From assembly GCA_031551525.1 (NCBI GenBank), contig JAVBNN010000006.1, forward strand, positions 1 through 43,539: DNA of 43,539 nt, in the 5' to 3' direction. The position numbers and the translations under genes were made by a program. The DNA is from JAVBNN01 sp031551525 (GTDB taxonomy: Bacteria; Bacillota; Negativicutes; Acidaminococcales; JAISLQ01). The notes under the pieces are model-generated. The model was not told the origin of the DNA and made no database searches. It worked only from the letters and a program-made list of their open reading frames with translations. Below are positions 15,797 through 24,175 of this stretch, one piece after another. The stretch's first letter is position 1; every line of letters starts with the position of its first letter.

Positions 15797-16524
15797 TCTT
15801 TATTTAACAATACAAACAGGACAAGACCCGCCGCCGCAACCAAATGCTTTAAGGTATGCCCGCTCAGTTGCATGTAGAGCGTGCGAAAAAGCACCTGATC
15901 TCCTACTTCGCACAATTTGGCCACTACATAACAACCGGCCAGCCCCCAATACCTTCTGGCTCCGTCTTTGCCCTGATAAAGTGCGACTATCAAAGGAACG
16001 AGTACCAGTGGCAAAAACTGTACCAATATATAGAGCCGCAGATCGCCGGCGCCCATCGCTTCGCTCAAATGCCAGTAACCCACGCTGGCCGCCCCGAAGG
16101 CTAGCAACGGTAAAAATAATAACTTACCGACTTTCAGGTTTATGCGTTCTCCCACAACTGCGGCGAGGAGTCCGGCAAAAGCCATTGTCATGGGCAGTCT
16201 GTCCCAAACAAGTGTGGCATTATCCGGACGCCAGTGGTAATAGCCTGACCCCACTGCTACCAGCAGCACCATACTAAAAAAGAAACGCCACAGCCAAACA
16301 GTTTCTGACTGCCGTACACGCATCAAGCCTGCCAGACCCGCCAATAAGAATGCAGCGTTTGATAATACGTTGCAAACATTCGGTATACCTGCCGCTCCCC
16401 GGTCATCGGCAAACATATGGTACGCAGTGTCCTGCGCCAGCGGCGGGACGGACAACACCGCAAGCACAGCTGCGATGACCAGTCCCCCAATACACCATAT
16501 CCGTCCGTCAAATAGTTTGCCCAT
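15793..16524 (-). CDS. CREST / alkaline ceramidase-like integral membrane hydrolase
   Basis: Seven-helix membrane protein of 243 residues resembling bacterial alkaline phytoceramidase-type proteins of the CREST superfamily of metal-dependent membrane hydrolases. Motifs seen: YHMFADDRGAAGIPNVCNVLSN near residues 35-56, SGYYHW near 93-98, TLVWDRLPMT near 104-113 and the C-terminal SGHTLKHLVAA, which supply the expected metal-binding His/Asp residues on different helices. Substrate is unknown: ceramide itself is unlikely in most such bacteria, and a phospho- or acyl-lipid is a better guess from the neighbours. GGAAGGAG precedes the ATG at 16524 (a TTG two codons earlier is less well spaced). It has a promoter with a TetR operator identical in core to that of tetR, and may read through into tetR-aas-lplT. 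Confidence 0.75.
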   Translation of the reverse strand: MGKLFDGRIWCIGGLVIAAVLAVLSVPPLAQDTAYHMFADDRGAAGIPNVCNVLSNAAFLLAGLAGLMRVRQSETVWLWRFFFSMVLLVAVGSGYYHWRPDNATLVWDRLPMTMAFAGLLAAVVGERINLKVGKLLFLPLLAFGAASVGYWHLSEAMGAGDLRLYILVQFLPLVLVPLIVALYQGKDGARRYWGLAGCYVVAKLCEVGDQVLFRTLYMQLSGHTLKHLVAAAGLVLFVLLNKD

Positions 16525-16615
16525 ACACAATACTCCTTCCTAACATTCGCAAATTATTTGGTAATCATTCGTTAACCTATTGTGCTGAAAAATACTCCCG
16601 GTTGGAGTCGACGCG

Positions 16616-16637
16616 TTGGTTAACGTTTGTTAACTAA
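16616..16637. promoter_or_regulatory. TetR operator at the CREST gene promoter
   Basis: TTGGTTAAC-N4-GTTAACTAA; 9-bp arms with one mismatch, same 4-base spacer as the operator at 15745-15768. It starts at the last base of the -10 element. A further half site (CGTTAACC) is at 16570-16577. Confidence 0.85.
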
Positions 16638-16665
16638 CAATAACATTATTTTTCTTTGCTGTCAA
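16637..16665 (-). promoter_or_regulatory. SigmaA promoter of the CREST gene
   Basis: On the minus strand TTGACA (16660-16665), 17-base spacer, TATTGT (16637-16642). Leader of about 105 bases follows; it contains the operator and the additional GTTAAC half site. Confidence 0.8.
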
Positions 16666-16697
16666 TAGAAAAAACTTCTGCATCCCTGACGCAGGAT

Positions 16698-16730
16698 AAA
16701 AAAATACCCGCCCGTTTTCAGGGCAGGTAT
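16698..16730 (-). terminator. Terminator of the TPR protein gene
   Basis: ATACC-GCCC paired with GGGC-GGTAT, one mismatch in the stem, 7-base loop; on the minus strand a run of seven T follows (16698-16704). Starts 9 bases after the stop codon. Confidence 0.8.
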
Positions 16731-16738
16731 GCAAAACC

Positions 16739-17449
16739 CTACTCGTTCGGTGCTGCATTTATCACGCCTTCGGGTAATTTTTTCGCCAACTCCGGCTTGA
16801 TATTGACTGCTTTTTGAAAATATTTTCGGGCGGCCTTAAAATTACCGTCTTGGGAATAAGCCATGCCCCGCTGAAAATAAATCGCGGCGCCTTCTTTATC
16901 GAATGTGCAAGTATCAGTAACTTCGGCAAACAAGATGAGACCATCCGCACGTTTTTTCTTGGCCGTCTTTTTTAATAACCGCAAAGCTGCGTCATAATCA
17001 TCGAGCGCTTTTTCGATATCTCCTTTACTTTCATAAATAAATCCGCGCGCGTAATAGAGAAAAGCATTTTTGGGCTGTATACCCATAGCAGTTTTTATAT
17101 CAGAAAGCGCCCCGTCATAATCGCCCGACATATAAGCGGCATAACTTTTTATGCAGCGGCTCTCCATATCAGAAGGATTCAGCCTGATGCTTTCTTCCAG
17201 ATCATTGATCGCCTGCGGGCAGTCGCCCATTTCCATCCAGGCCCGGGCGCTGTTGAGGTATGTGTCATAACGCTCAGGTGCAGCCAGTATGGCTTTATTG
17301 AAAAGTTTGCCTGCCAGATTGTAGCGGCCTAACTTGCAGGCGTTTTTTCCTTCCTGTAAAAGTTTATCCACTTCCAGCGGCTCGGCAGCGCCGACTATGT
17401 TGGCTAAAGAAAAGCTCAACGCCAGCACTAAAAAAAGTTTTTTATGCAT
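16739..17449 (-). CDS. Exported tetratricopeptide repeat protein
   Basis: 236-residue protein with a signal peptide (MHKKLFLVLALSFSLANIVGA) followed by about five TPR units, for example the stretches around residues 32-62, 65-95, 99-128, 133-160 and 190-220 with the W/L-G-Y-A-P spacing of TPRs. A lysine-rich insert (LLKKTAKKKR) interrupts the fourth unit. It is expected in the periplasm or on the cell surface as a scaffold; partners are unknown. It follows glmS by 18 bases and precedes a strong terminator, so it is likely the last gene of the cdaA-glmS operon, although nothing ties it functionally to amino sugars. Confidence 0.85.
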   Translation of the reverse strand: MHKKLFLVLALSFSLANIVGAAEPLEVDKLLQEGKNACKLGRYNLAGKLFNKAILAAPERYDTYLNSARAWMEMGDCPQAINDLEESIRLNPSDMESRCIKSYAAYMSGDYDGALSDIKTAMGIQPKNAFLYYARGFIYESKGDIEKALDDYDAALRLLKKTAKKKRADGLILFAEVTDTCTFDKEGAAIYFQRGMAYSQDGNFKAARKYFQKAVNIKPELAKKLPEGVINAAPNE

Positions 17450-17467
17450 TCCATTACCTCAAAATTT

Positions 17468-19294
17468 TTATTCTACTGTCACACTCTTGGCAAGGTTTCT
17501 CGGCATATCCACGTTGCAGCCGCGCGTAAGAGCTGCGTAATACGCCAACAGCTGCAACGGGATGACTGTAACCAGCGGGGCCAGGTATTTTTCTGTGCGC
17601 GGCACAAATACAGTGTGGTCTACATATTTGACTAAAGTATCGTTGCCTTCCATCCCGATGCCGATGACTACTGCGTCGCGCGCCTTCACTTCTTTGATAT
17701 TGCTGAGTGTTTTTTCATAGACATCTTCCTGGGTAGCCAGCGCAATGACCGGTACATTGTTCACAATGAGCGCCAGGGTGCCGTGCTTGAGTTCACCCGC
17801 CGCATATGCTTCTGCGTGGATATAAGATATTTCTTTGAGTTTGAGTGAACCTTCGAGCGCCACCGCGTAGTCGAGCGAACGCCCGATAAAGAATACGTCC
17901 TCATTGGCAGCGTATCTTTGGGCAAATATCTTGATCGGCTCAACATCTTCCAGCATCTCGTGTATCTGCCCCGGCAAATTATGTAAGCCCTTGACCAGTT
18001 CTGCGCATTTTTCGTCCGCAAGATTGCCGTTCAGCTCGCCCATATACATGGATAACATCAAAAGTACCATGATCTGGGTAGTGTAAGCCTTGGTGGAAGC
18101 GACCGCGATTTCCGGGCCGGCATAGGTATAAAGCACCTGGTCAGCTTCCCGCGCGATGGATGAACTTACCACGTTGGTCACAGCTAATGTCCGCGCGCCC
18201 AGGCGTTTGGCTTCCTTGAGCGCCGCCAGGGTATCACTGGTCTCGCCGGACTGGCTGACTACGATCATCAGGGTATCTTTATCCACCAGCGGGCTGCGGT
18301 AGCGAAATTCTGAGGCTATGTCGGTTTCCACCGGCACACGCGCCAATTGCTCTATGTAGTATTTGCCTACCATGCCGGCATGATAGGCGGTGCCGCAGGC
18401 AACGATAAATATTTTCTTTATCGCCTGCAGGTCTGCGTCCGTCCACTTGAGTTCCGGAAAATCTATCTTTCCGTTCTTCGTTACCCGGCCACTCATGGTA
18501 TCGCGGATGGCCTTTGGCTGGTCGTATATTTCCTTGATCATAAAATGTTCGTAGCCGCCTTTTTCAGCAGCTTCGGCATTCCAGTTGACAATAAATTCCT
18601 TTTTGTCCACCTGCTGACCACGGCGGTTTTCTACATATACGCTGTCCTTTTTCACTATCGCCAGTTCACCGTCATTGAGGATATATGTGCGGCGAGTATA
18701 GGCAATGATCGCCGGGATATCGGACGCTATGTAGTTTTCCCCTTCGCCCAGTCCAATGACCAGTGGGTTGTCTTTTTTCGCGCAGATGATCTTGTCCGGT
18801 TCATAAGAGCTCATAAATACCAGCGAATAAGAGCCTTCTATAATATCCAGCACGTTCTTTACTGTGGCGAAAAAATCTCCTGTATAATGTTCTTCCATCA
18901 GTTGCGCCACTACTTCGGTATCTGTTTCCGACTGAAAGGCATAGCCTTTTTTTAAGAGCTCTTCTTTGAGTTCCAGATAGTTCTCGATAATGCCGTTGTG
19001 CACGACCACAAAATTTCCGTCCTGACTGAGGTGAGGATGGCTGTTGGCGTCACAGGGGCGCCCGTGGGTCGCCCACCTGGTGTGGCCTATGCCTATTTTC
19101 CCCTTGGGCAGTTGTTTCCCTATCTTCTGCCGGAGCGCATCTAAGCGGCCGACCGTCTTTTCCACCACGATCTTCTTGCCGTCAAAAACCGCAATTCCCG
19201 AAGAATCATAACCACGGTACTCCAGCTTGGTCAAACCCTCAAGCAAAAACTCAGTAGCTTCTTCATTTCCTATATAACCTACTATACCGCACAT
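17468..19294 (-). CDS. glmS: Glutamine-fructose-6-phosphate aminotransferase
   Basis: Makes glucosamine-6-phosphate from fructose-6-phosphate and glutamine, the first step to UDP-GlcNAc for peptidoglycan (and LPS). The 608-residue sequence starts MCGIVGYIG, so Cys2 becomes the N-terminal nucleophile of the glutaminase domain; two SIS sugar-isomerase domains follow (SQSGETSDTLAALKEAK near residues 350-366), and the protein ends SVTVE, the usual glmS C-terminus. A TAAGGAGG site precedes the ATG. The upstream gap to glmM is only 65 bases and does not hold a glmS ribozyme; control must come from elsewhere. Confidence 0.97.
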   Translation of the reverse strand: MCGIVGYIGNEEATEFLLEGLTKLEYRGYDSSGIAVFDGKKIVVEKTVGRLDALRQKIGKQLPKGKIGIGHTRWATHGRPCDANSHPHLSQDGNFVVVHNGIIENYLELKEELLKKGYAFQSETDTEVVAQLMEEHYTGDFFATVKNVLDIIEGSYSLVFMSSYEPDKIICAKKDNPLVIGLGEGENYIASDIPAIIAYTRRTYILNDGELAIVKKDSVYVENRRGQQVDKKEFIVNWNAEAAEKGGYEHFMIKEIYDQPKAIRDTMSGRVTKNGKIDFPELKWTDADLQAIKKIFIVACGTAYHAGMVGKYYIEQLARVPVETDIASEFRYRSPLVDKDTLMIVVSQSGETSDTLAALKEAKRLGARTLAVTNVVSSSIAREADQVLYTYAGPEIAVASTKAYTTQIMVLLMLSMYMGELNGNLADEKCAELVKGLHNLPGQIHEMLEDVEPIKIFAQRYAANEDVFFIGRSLDYAVALEGSLKLKEISYIHAEAYAAGELKHGTLALIVNNVPVIALATQEDVYEKTLSNIKEVKARDAVVIGIGMEGNDTLVKYVDHTVFVPRTEKYLAPLVTVIPLQLLAYYAALTRGCNVDMPRNLAKSVTVE

Positions 19295-19311
19295 TTGCCG
19301 TGTCCTCCTTA

Positions 19312-19324
19312 GTACCGGCGGTAC
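19312..19324 (-). other. Short hairpin directly before the glmS ribosome site
   Basis: GTACC-GCC-GGTAC, 5-bp stem with 3-base loop, in the glmM-glmS gap, just upstream of TAAGGAGG. May modulate glmS translation or mRNA processing; could also be chance. Confidence 0.35.
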
Positions 19325-19359
19325 AACGCCCGCCTGCCCGTTTTATATTTTACCGCTGA

Positions 19360-20700
19360 TCAGCCAAGTTCCCGTTTTACTGTATCGGCCACATATTGCG
19401 CAAGCTCGTCTAGCTGTCTCTGGTCAGGCCCTTCGGCCATTACCCTGATAAGCGGTTCGGTTCCGGACGCACGCACCAGCACCCGCCCCGTTTCTCCCAG
19501 CAATTCTGTGGCATAAGCAACAGCTTTCTTGATGGACTCATTGTTCTCCCAGCCCTGCTTGCTTTTCACCCGGATATTGGTCAACACTTGGGGGTAACGC
19601 ACCATTTGCCCGGCCAGTTCAGAAAGCAGCCGGTTGTTTCTCACCATCGCGCCCAGCACCTGGGTAGCCGTCACCAAGCCATCGCCGGTAGTCGCATAGT
19701 CGCCGAATATAATGTGCCCTGACTGCTCTCCACCCAACGAATAACCCTCTTTCAGCATTTCCTCCAGTACATAGCGGTCGCCCACCGGAGTTACCACACA
19801 ACGCCCGCCATGTTCTTTTATGGCGGCATGCAGGCCGATATTGCTCATCACAGTTGTGACTAATACATTATCTTTTAGTTTACCTTTTTCCATCAGTTCC
19901 AGCGCACAAATCAGCATCATCTGGTCGCCGTCCACTTCATTGCCCTGCTCGTCTATCAACAGGCAACGGTCGGCATCCCCGTCGTGCGCCACACCTACAC
20001 TCGCTCCGTGCTCACGTACAGCCGCCGCCAGAGCTCCCGTATGTGTAGAGCCACAGTTTTCGTTTATATTCACCCCATCCGGCTTATCGAACATGACTAT
20101 AACCTCGGCGCCCAACTCGCGCAATATTTCGGGGGCCAGTTCGTAAGCCGCCCCATTGGCACAGTCGAGTACCACCTTGAGTCCACGCAAATCTATATCT
20201 GCTGTGGCTATAACGTGTTTCACATAGTCTATAGCCAAACCCGGCCGGCAGATGACGTCGCCAAGCGACTGGCCTATCGGGCGGTCTTTCACATCACGAT
20301 CGTTAACCAGCGCCTCTATTTTGTCTTCCACTACATCGGGGAGTTTGGTGCCTTTATGAGAAAAAAACTTGATGCCATTATCGGCAAATGGATTGTGTGA
20401 AGCGGAAATCACAACTCCGGCGCAAGCATCGGAATTAGCAGTCAGGTAAGCTACCGCCGGGGTTGGCATCACTCCCAATATATGCGCCTCGCCGCCGGCC
20501 GAACAGATACCCGCCGCCAGCGCCGCCTCGAGCATGTGTCCGGACAGCCTCGTATCCCGCCCGATAAATATCTTGGGGTTATCGGCGCCCGCATCCGCAA
20601 AATATTGCGCGGCCGCCCGCCCGAGGTCCATAGCCAATTCAGGCGTTACCTCCCGGTTGGCCAATCCCCTCACACCATCTGTACCAAAAAGTCTTTGCAT
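19360..20700 (-). CDS. glmM: Phosphoglucosamine mutase
   Basis: Converts glucosamine-6-phosphate to glucosamine-1-phosphate. 446 residues. The start MQRLFGTDGVRG is typical; the phosphoserine loop VVISASHNP lies near residues 94-102, the metal site DGDADR near 237-242, and the C-terminal phosphate-binding RASGTEPLIRVMAE at about 409-422. The ATG at 20700 is chosen since GAGGAGG at 20707-20713 is well placed; an ATG upstream is part of that ribosome site and overlaps the preceding stop. GlmM is known to bind and inhibit CdaA in other Firmicutes, and cdaA and cdaR are in the same operon here. Confidence 0.97.
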   Translation of the reverse strand: MQRLFGTDGVRGLANREVTPELAMDLGRAAAQYFADAGADNPKIFIGRDTRLSGHMLEAALAAGICSAGGEAHILGVMPTPAVAYLTANSDACAGVVISASHNPFADNGIKFFSHKGTKLPDVVEDKIEALVNDRDVKDRPIGQSLGDVICRPGLAIDYVKHVIATADIDLRGLKVVLDCANGAAYELAPEILRELGAEVIVMFDKPDGVNINENCGSTHTGALAAAVREHGASVGVAHDGDADRCLLIDEQGNEVDGDQMMLICALELMEKGKLKDNVLVTTVMSNIGLHAAIKEHGGRCVVTPVGDRYVLEEMLKEGYSLGGEQSGHIIFGDYATTGDGLVTATQVLGAMVRNNRLLSELAGQMVRYPQVLTNIRVKSKQGWENNESIKKAVAYATELLGETGRVLVRASGTEPLIRVMAEGPDQRQLDELAQYVADTVKRELG

Positions 20701-20711
20701 GTGTATCCTCC

Positions 20712-22310
20712 TCATAAAAGCCTTTTATATTCTTTCATCAGAGCGGCGGCAGCATGGTAGCCATCTATGGCTGCGCTCATTATTCCGCCAGCGTAACCCG
20801 CGCCTTCCCCGGCCGGATATACTCCCGGCCAGCCCACAGCCTGGCGGCTGTCCGGCGAGCGCAAAATACGCACCGGTGACGATGTGCGCGTTTCTACCCC
20901 GGTCAAAAGAGCGTCTGTCTGGTCAAAACCTTTTATTTTGCGGCCAAAATCCGGCAGAGCCTTGGCCAAAGTATCTATGACAAATGCTGGCAAAACTTCC
21001 CGCAGTTCTACTGCACGCACCCCCGGCGCGTAGGTAGGATTTAGCGCGCCCAAAACCGGGCTGCCGCCTTGCAAAAAACTCCCTACATTTTGCGCCGGAG
21101 CGCAATAATCTTTGCCTGCTTTTTCAAAAGCCAGGTTTTCCCAATATTCCTGAAATTTCATGCCGTCCAGAGGCTGTCCGCCGAAGTCTTCCGGCCCCAC
21201 TCCCACGGCAAGCGCGCTGTTTGCCCGCCCAGAGTCCCGTTTATAAAGACTCATGCCGTTGGTCACTACCTGTCTTTCGCCGGAGGTGGCCGCTATTACC
21301 ACCCCGCCGGGACACATACAAAATGAATATGCGCTCCGCCCGCTGGCTCTATCATGATAAACCAGAGCATAATCCGCCGGCCCAAGTTTTTCATGCCCGG
21401 CAAAAAGACCGTATTGAGCCCGGTCAATGATCTCTTGAGGATGTTCTATGCGCAAGCCTATGGAAAACGGCTTCCCTGCAAGGGCAAACCCTTCTCCCTG
21501 GAGCATATTGTATGTATCTCGCGCGCTATGCCCGGTCGCCAGGATAAGTGCATTACATTCCAAGCGTTCGCTGTTGACGCTTATTTCCCCCAGCGTACCA
21601 TCTACCAGCCCTAAATCAGTCAGTTTACTGGAAAACAGCACCTCTCCACCATTTTTTCGTATCCTGTCCGTCAGTCCGCCGACCATGTTCCTCAGCCGGT
21701 CTGTACCTACATGCGGTTTATATTCATAAAGTATCTCTTCCGGCGCACCGGCTTCTACAAACCACTCTAAAACCAACCTGCCCGCCGGGTCGTTCACCCG
21801 GGTAGTCAGTTTGCCGTCAGAAAAGGCTCCCGCTCCGCCTTCGCCAAACTGAACATTATTATCCGGCGACAGTTTTCCATTCTTCCAAAAATCCGACACA
21901 GCCAGTGCCCTTTCAGCCGCCGGGCGGCCACGCTCTATAAGGAGCGGCCTGTAACCGTGTTCAGCCAACAAAAAGGCGGCTATCAGGCCGGCCGGACCGG
22001 CTCCTGCCACCACAGGACGACCGACCAAAGGCTTGTCACCGTAAACTATGCCGTCGAGCGGTTTGTCTTCCTGCAAAAGCGAGATGTCCCTATTGGCAGC
22101 AGATTTTTTCAGCAGCGACACTTCATCCGCCACCTCGATCGCCAATGTATAGACAAATCTTATATCGTCTTTGCGCCGGGCATCTACCGCTTTACGCAAA
22201 ATAGACACCTTTTTTATATTGGAACTATCTATCCTCAGACGGCGCGCCACTATTTCGGTTAGCGATCGTGCATCCGGCACGGCTACCCGCAAGTTAGCAA
22301 GTTTTAGCAA
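20712..22310 (-). CDS. FAD-dependent oxidoreductase of unknown substrate (COG2509 type)
   Basis: 532-residue flavoprotein with an N-terminal domain of about 95 residues, then a dinucleotide-binding loop VVAGAGPAGLIAAF near residues 99-112 with the acidic strand end LLIERG, and a C-terminal FAD-contact GWPGVYPAGEGAGYAGGI near 494-511. It belongs to the widespread uncharacterised FAD-dependent dehydrogenases. It is inserted between cdaR and glmM, gap of 18 bases to cdaR and 11 bases to the glmM start, so it is cotranscribed. Substrate and electron acceptor cannot be told from the sequence. Confidence 0.85.
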   Translation of the reverse strand: MLKLANLRVAVPDARSLTEIVARRLRIDSSNIKKVSILRKAVDARRKDDIRFVYTLAIEVADEVSLLKKSAANRDISLLQEDKPLDGIVYGDKPLVGRPVVAGAGPAGLIAAFLLAEHGYRPLLIERGRPAAERALAVSDFWKNGKLSPDNNVQFGEGGAGAFSDGKLTTRVNDPAGRLVLEWFVEAGAPEEILYEYKPHVGTDRLRNMVGGLTDRIRKNGGEVLFSSKLTDLGLVDGTLGEISVNSERLECNALILATGHSARDTYNMLQGEGFALAGKPFSIGLRIEHPQEIIDRAQYGLFAGHEKLGPADYALVYHDRASGRSAYSFCMCPGGVVIAATSGERQVVTNGMSLYKRDSGRANSALAVGVGPEDFGGQPLDGMKFQEYWENLAFEKAGKDYCAPAQNVGSFLQGGSPVLGALNPTYAPGVRAVELREVLPAFVIDTLAKALPDFGRKIKGFDQTDALLTGVETRTSSPVRILRSPDSRQAVGWPGVYPAGEGAGYAGGIMSAAIDGYHAAAALMKEYKRLL

Positions 22311-22328
22311 AGCACTTTTCTCCGCTCA

Positions 22329-23249
22329 TTAATTTTTTCCCACTTTTATCAACACATCTACTACATCCGGTTCGGCTATAAGGCCCTGCGGAACCCTCAA
22401 CCGCACTTTACGCACCGTATCTCTCTTCAATCCGTCAAGACTAATCTCTTCCGTAGATATCTCCTTGACTGCACCGACCAGGCTATACGCTCCGCTCAAC
22501 ATTATCTGCGTGGGATTGGAAGTTATGCTACCCACATTGTACCCGGCTGACAAAGAACCGCTGGTAAATATTTTCACCGGCAGGGGAACAGCGTTTTCTT
22601 TTTCCACAATATCGATTGCCAGAGAAACATATGATGGGTCTATTATTACTTTTTCCACCGGTTTATTTTCATGGTCAACCGCCAGCAGCGGCGTGTCAGC
22701 CTTTATCGCTCCCGCTGTTTTATGATCAAGGTTAAAAAGCGTATCGACACGGGCTACCCTGCTCACAATACTTTCCGCACCGCTTATGCGCGCCGATCTA
22801 GGAACTACCGTCATGGACGCCACATGCAGTTCGACGGGCAACTGTCCTGAATAACGCACATCTACCGGCATACTGCGTTTTACTGCGTCGTCAGTACGCA
22901 CAAGCACTACTTCCGGCATAACTTCTACCAGTTGCATATCATTAGGCAGGACGATTTGTGGTTTCTTGCTGTATTCTCCCTTTTGCGCACCGCGCATATC
23001 GACAAAAGCCTTTATATCCTTGCCGGAAACTTCCGTCACCACAGAACGCGTACCGCGCACCTTAACTCTGACCGCCTCCGGCGCGGACAATAGCAGGATG
23101 TTGTCCGGCAGCCCCTGTACTTGCAAGTTCACCGTATAGGGCAGCGTTATCGGCGGATTTTGCTCATTCATCACGTACAACCAGAGCGCAAAAGCCATTA
23201 TAACCGATAATATTTTTGCTATGTTTCCGTTATGCGGCAAACTGATCAT
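22329..23249 (-). CDS. cdaR: CdaA regulatory protein CdaR (YbbR domains)
   Basis: Extracytoplasmic regulator of the diadenylate cyclase CdaA. 306 residues: a single membrane anchor near the N-terminus (KILSVIMAFALWLYVMNEQNPP) followed by YbbR repeats of about 80 residues (three visible, beginning around LPYTVNLQVQG, RSMPVDVRYSG and VPLPVKIFTSG). The start at 23249 overlaps the cdaA stop as ATGA and has GGAGGCGG in front; a longer reading frame starting inside cdaA lacks these. Confidence 0.92.
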   Translation of the reverse strand: MISLPHNGNIAKILSVIMAFALWLYVMNEQNPPITLPYTVNLQVQGLPDNILLLSAPEAVRVKVRGTRSVVTEVSGKDIKAFVDMRGAQKGEYSKKPQIVLPNDMQLVEVMPEVVLVRTDDAVKRSMPVDVRYSGQLPVELHVASMTVVPRSARISGAESIVSRVARVDTLFNLDHKTAGAIKADTPLLAVDHENKPVEKVIIDPSYVSLAIDIVEKENAVPLPVKIFTSGSLSAGYNVGSITSNPTQIMLSGAYSLVGAVKEISTEEISLDGLKRDTVRKVRLRVPQGLIAEPDVVDVLIKVGKN

Positions 23250-24076
23250 TTTGTCCGCCTCCAGTTCGCAAACATGGCCTTTAGCGCGTCTCTCCAATTG
23301 ACACTGGTATTGTTTATCGCCGGCCTGATAGCATTTTTAACATCATCACCCGTCATGTCACGCCTGAGGTGCCCGCCACTGGCCAGTGACACCGTACCCG
23401 TCTCTTCGCTTACTACCAGTATCAACGCATCCGTCTGTTCGCTCAGTCCGATAGCCGCCCGATGCCTGGTGCCCAGCTCTTTACTGAGCGCGCGCTGGTC
23501 GGTCAGTGGCAGCAAACATCCGGCAGCCGCCACACGGTTGCCGCGCAGAATGACCGCGCCGTCGTGCAAAGGGGTATTGGGAATAAAAATATTTATCAAA
23601 AATTCGCTGGTAATAAGCGCATCGAGCTTTATACCTGTCTCTATGTAGTCGCTCAAGCCGGTCTCGCGCTCTACAACGATAAGCGCGCCGATTTTATGCT
23701 TGGCCATAGACAAAACAGCCGTGCTCAAAGCGTTGAGTATGTTTTCCACTTCTTCGTCATCAAGAAGGCTCTTGCTAAAAATGCGGCCCCTTCCTAATTG
23801 CTCGAGGCCACGCCTGAGTTCCGGCTGAAAGACAACCGGCAGGGCGACCAGCAGTACGGTTATACTTTTTTGCAACAGCCAGTGCACAACGTGCAATTCC
23901 AGCCAATTGCTAAGGAGCGTGGCCAAAACAAGCACGATCAGGCCTTTGACCAAAGACGCCGCTCTTGTATCTTTAAGCATCATATATACGCGGTATAAAA
24001 CTACCGCCACTATCAGGATATCTACGAAATCCCACAGGCGCAAGGTAGCGTATAAAGTCTCAAAATAAGACAGCAT
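23246..24076 (-). CDS. cdaA: Diadenylate cyclase CdaA
   Basis: Makes cyclic di-AMP from two ATP; c-di-AMP controls potassium and osmotic balance and cell-wall state. 276 residues with three membrane helices (about 15-35, 42-58, 65-85) and a cytoplasmic DAC domain with the catalytic motifs DGA at 172-174 and RHR at 204-206. First gene of the cdaA-cdaR-FAD-glmM-glmS operon, a conserved Firmicute order. A good sigmaA promoter stands before it, its -35 lying in the loop of the argH terminator. Confidence 0.96.
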   Translation of the reverse strand: MLSYFETLYATLRLWDFVDILIVAVVLYRVYMMLKDTRAASLVKGLIVLVLATLLSNWLELHVVHWLLQKSITVLLVALPVVFQPELRRGLEQLGRGRIFSKSLLDDEEVENILNALSTAVLSMAKHKIGALIVVERETGLSDYIETGIKLDALITSEFLINIFIPNTPLHDGAVILRGNRVAAAGCLLPLTDQRALSKELGTRHRAAIGLSEQTDALILVVSEETGTVSLASGGHLRRDMTGDDVKNAIRPAINNTSVNWRDALKAMFANWRRTK

Positions 24077-24120
24077 TTTGGCGCTCCTTTCCTACAAAAT
24101 GTAAAATGCACGTTCATTTT

Positions 24121-24149
24121 ATTATACAAAAAAAAAACCTTGCGTTCAA
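24121..24149 (-). promoter_or_regulatory. SigmaA promoter of the cdaA-glmS operon
   Basis: On the minus strand TTGAAC (24144-24149), 17-base spacer, TATAAT (24121-24126). The spacer and -35 overlap the hairpin 24130-24169 that terminates the arg operon. Confidence 0.8.
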
Positions 24150-24169
24150 GCAAACACAAGGTTTTTTTT
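24130..24169. terminator. Terminator after argH
   Basis: AAAAAAAACCTTG (24130-24142) pairs with CAAGGTTTTTTTT (24157-24169), 14-base loop. It ends 6 bases from the argH stop and gives a T tail on either strand. Confidence 0.85.
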
Positions 24170-24175
24170 CCAACA

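Noticed and set aside
19295..19359. glmS ribozyme before glmS
   Set aside because: The gap to glmM is only 65 bases and holds just a 5-bp hairpin; the ribozyme core needs far more sequence and is not recognisable.
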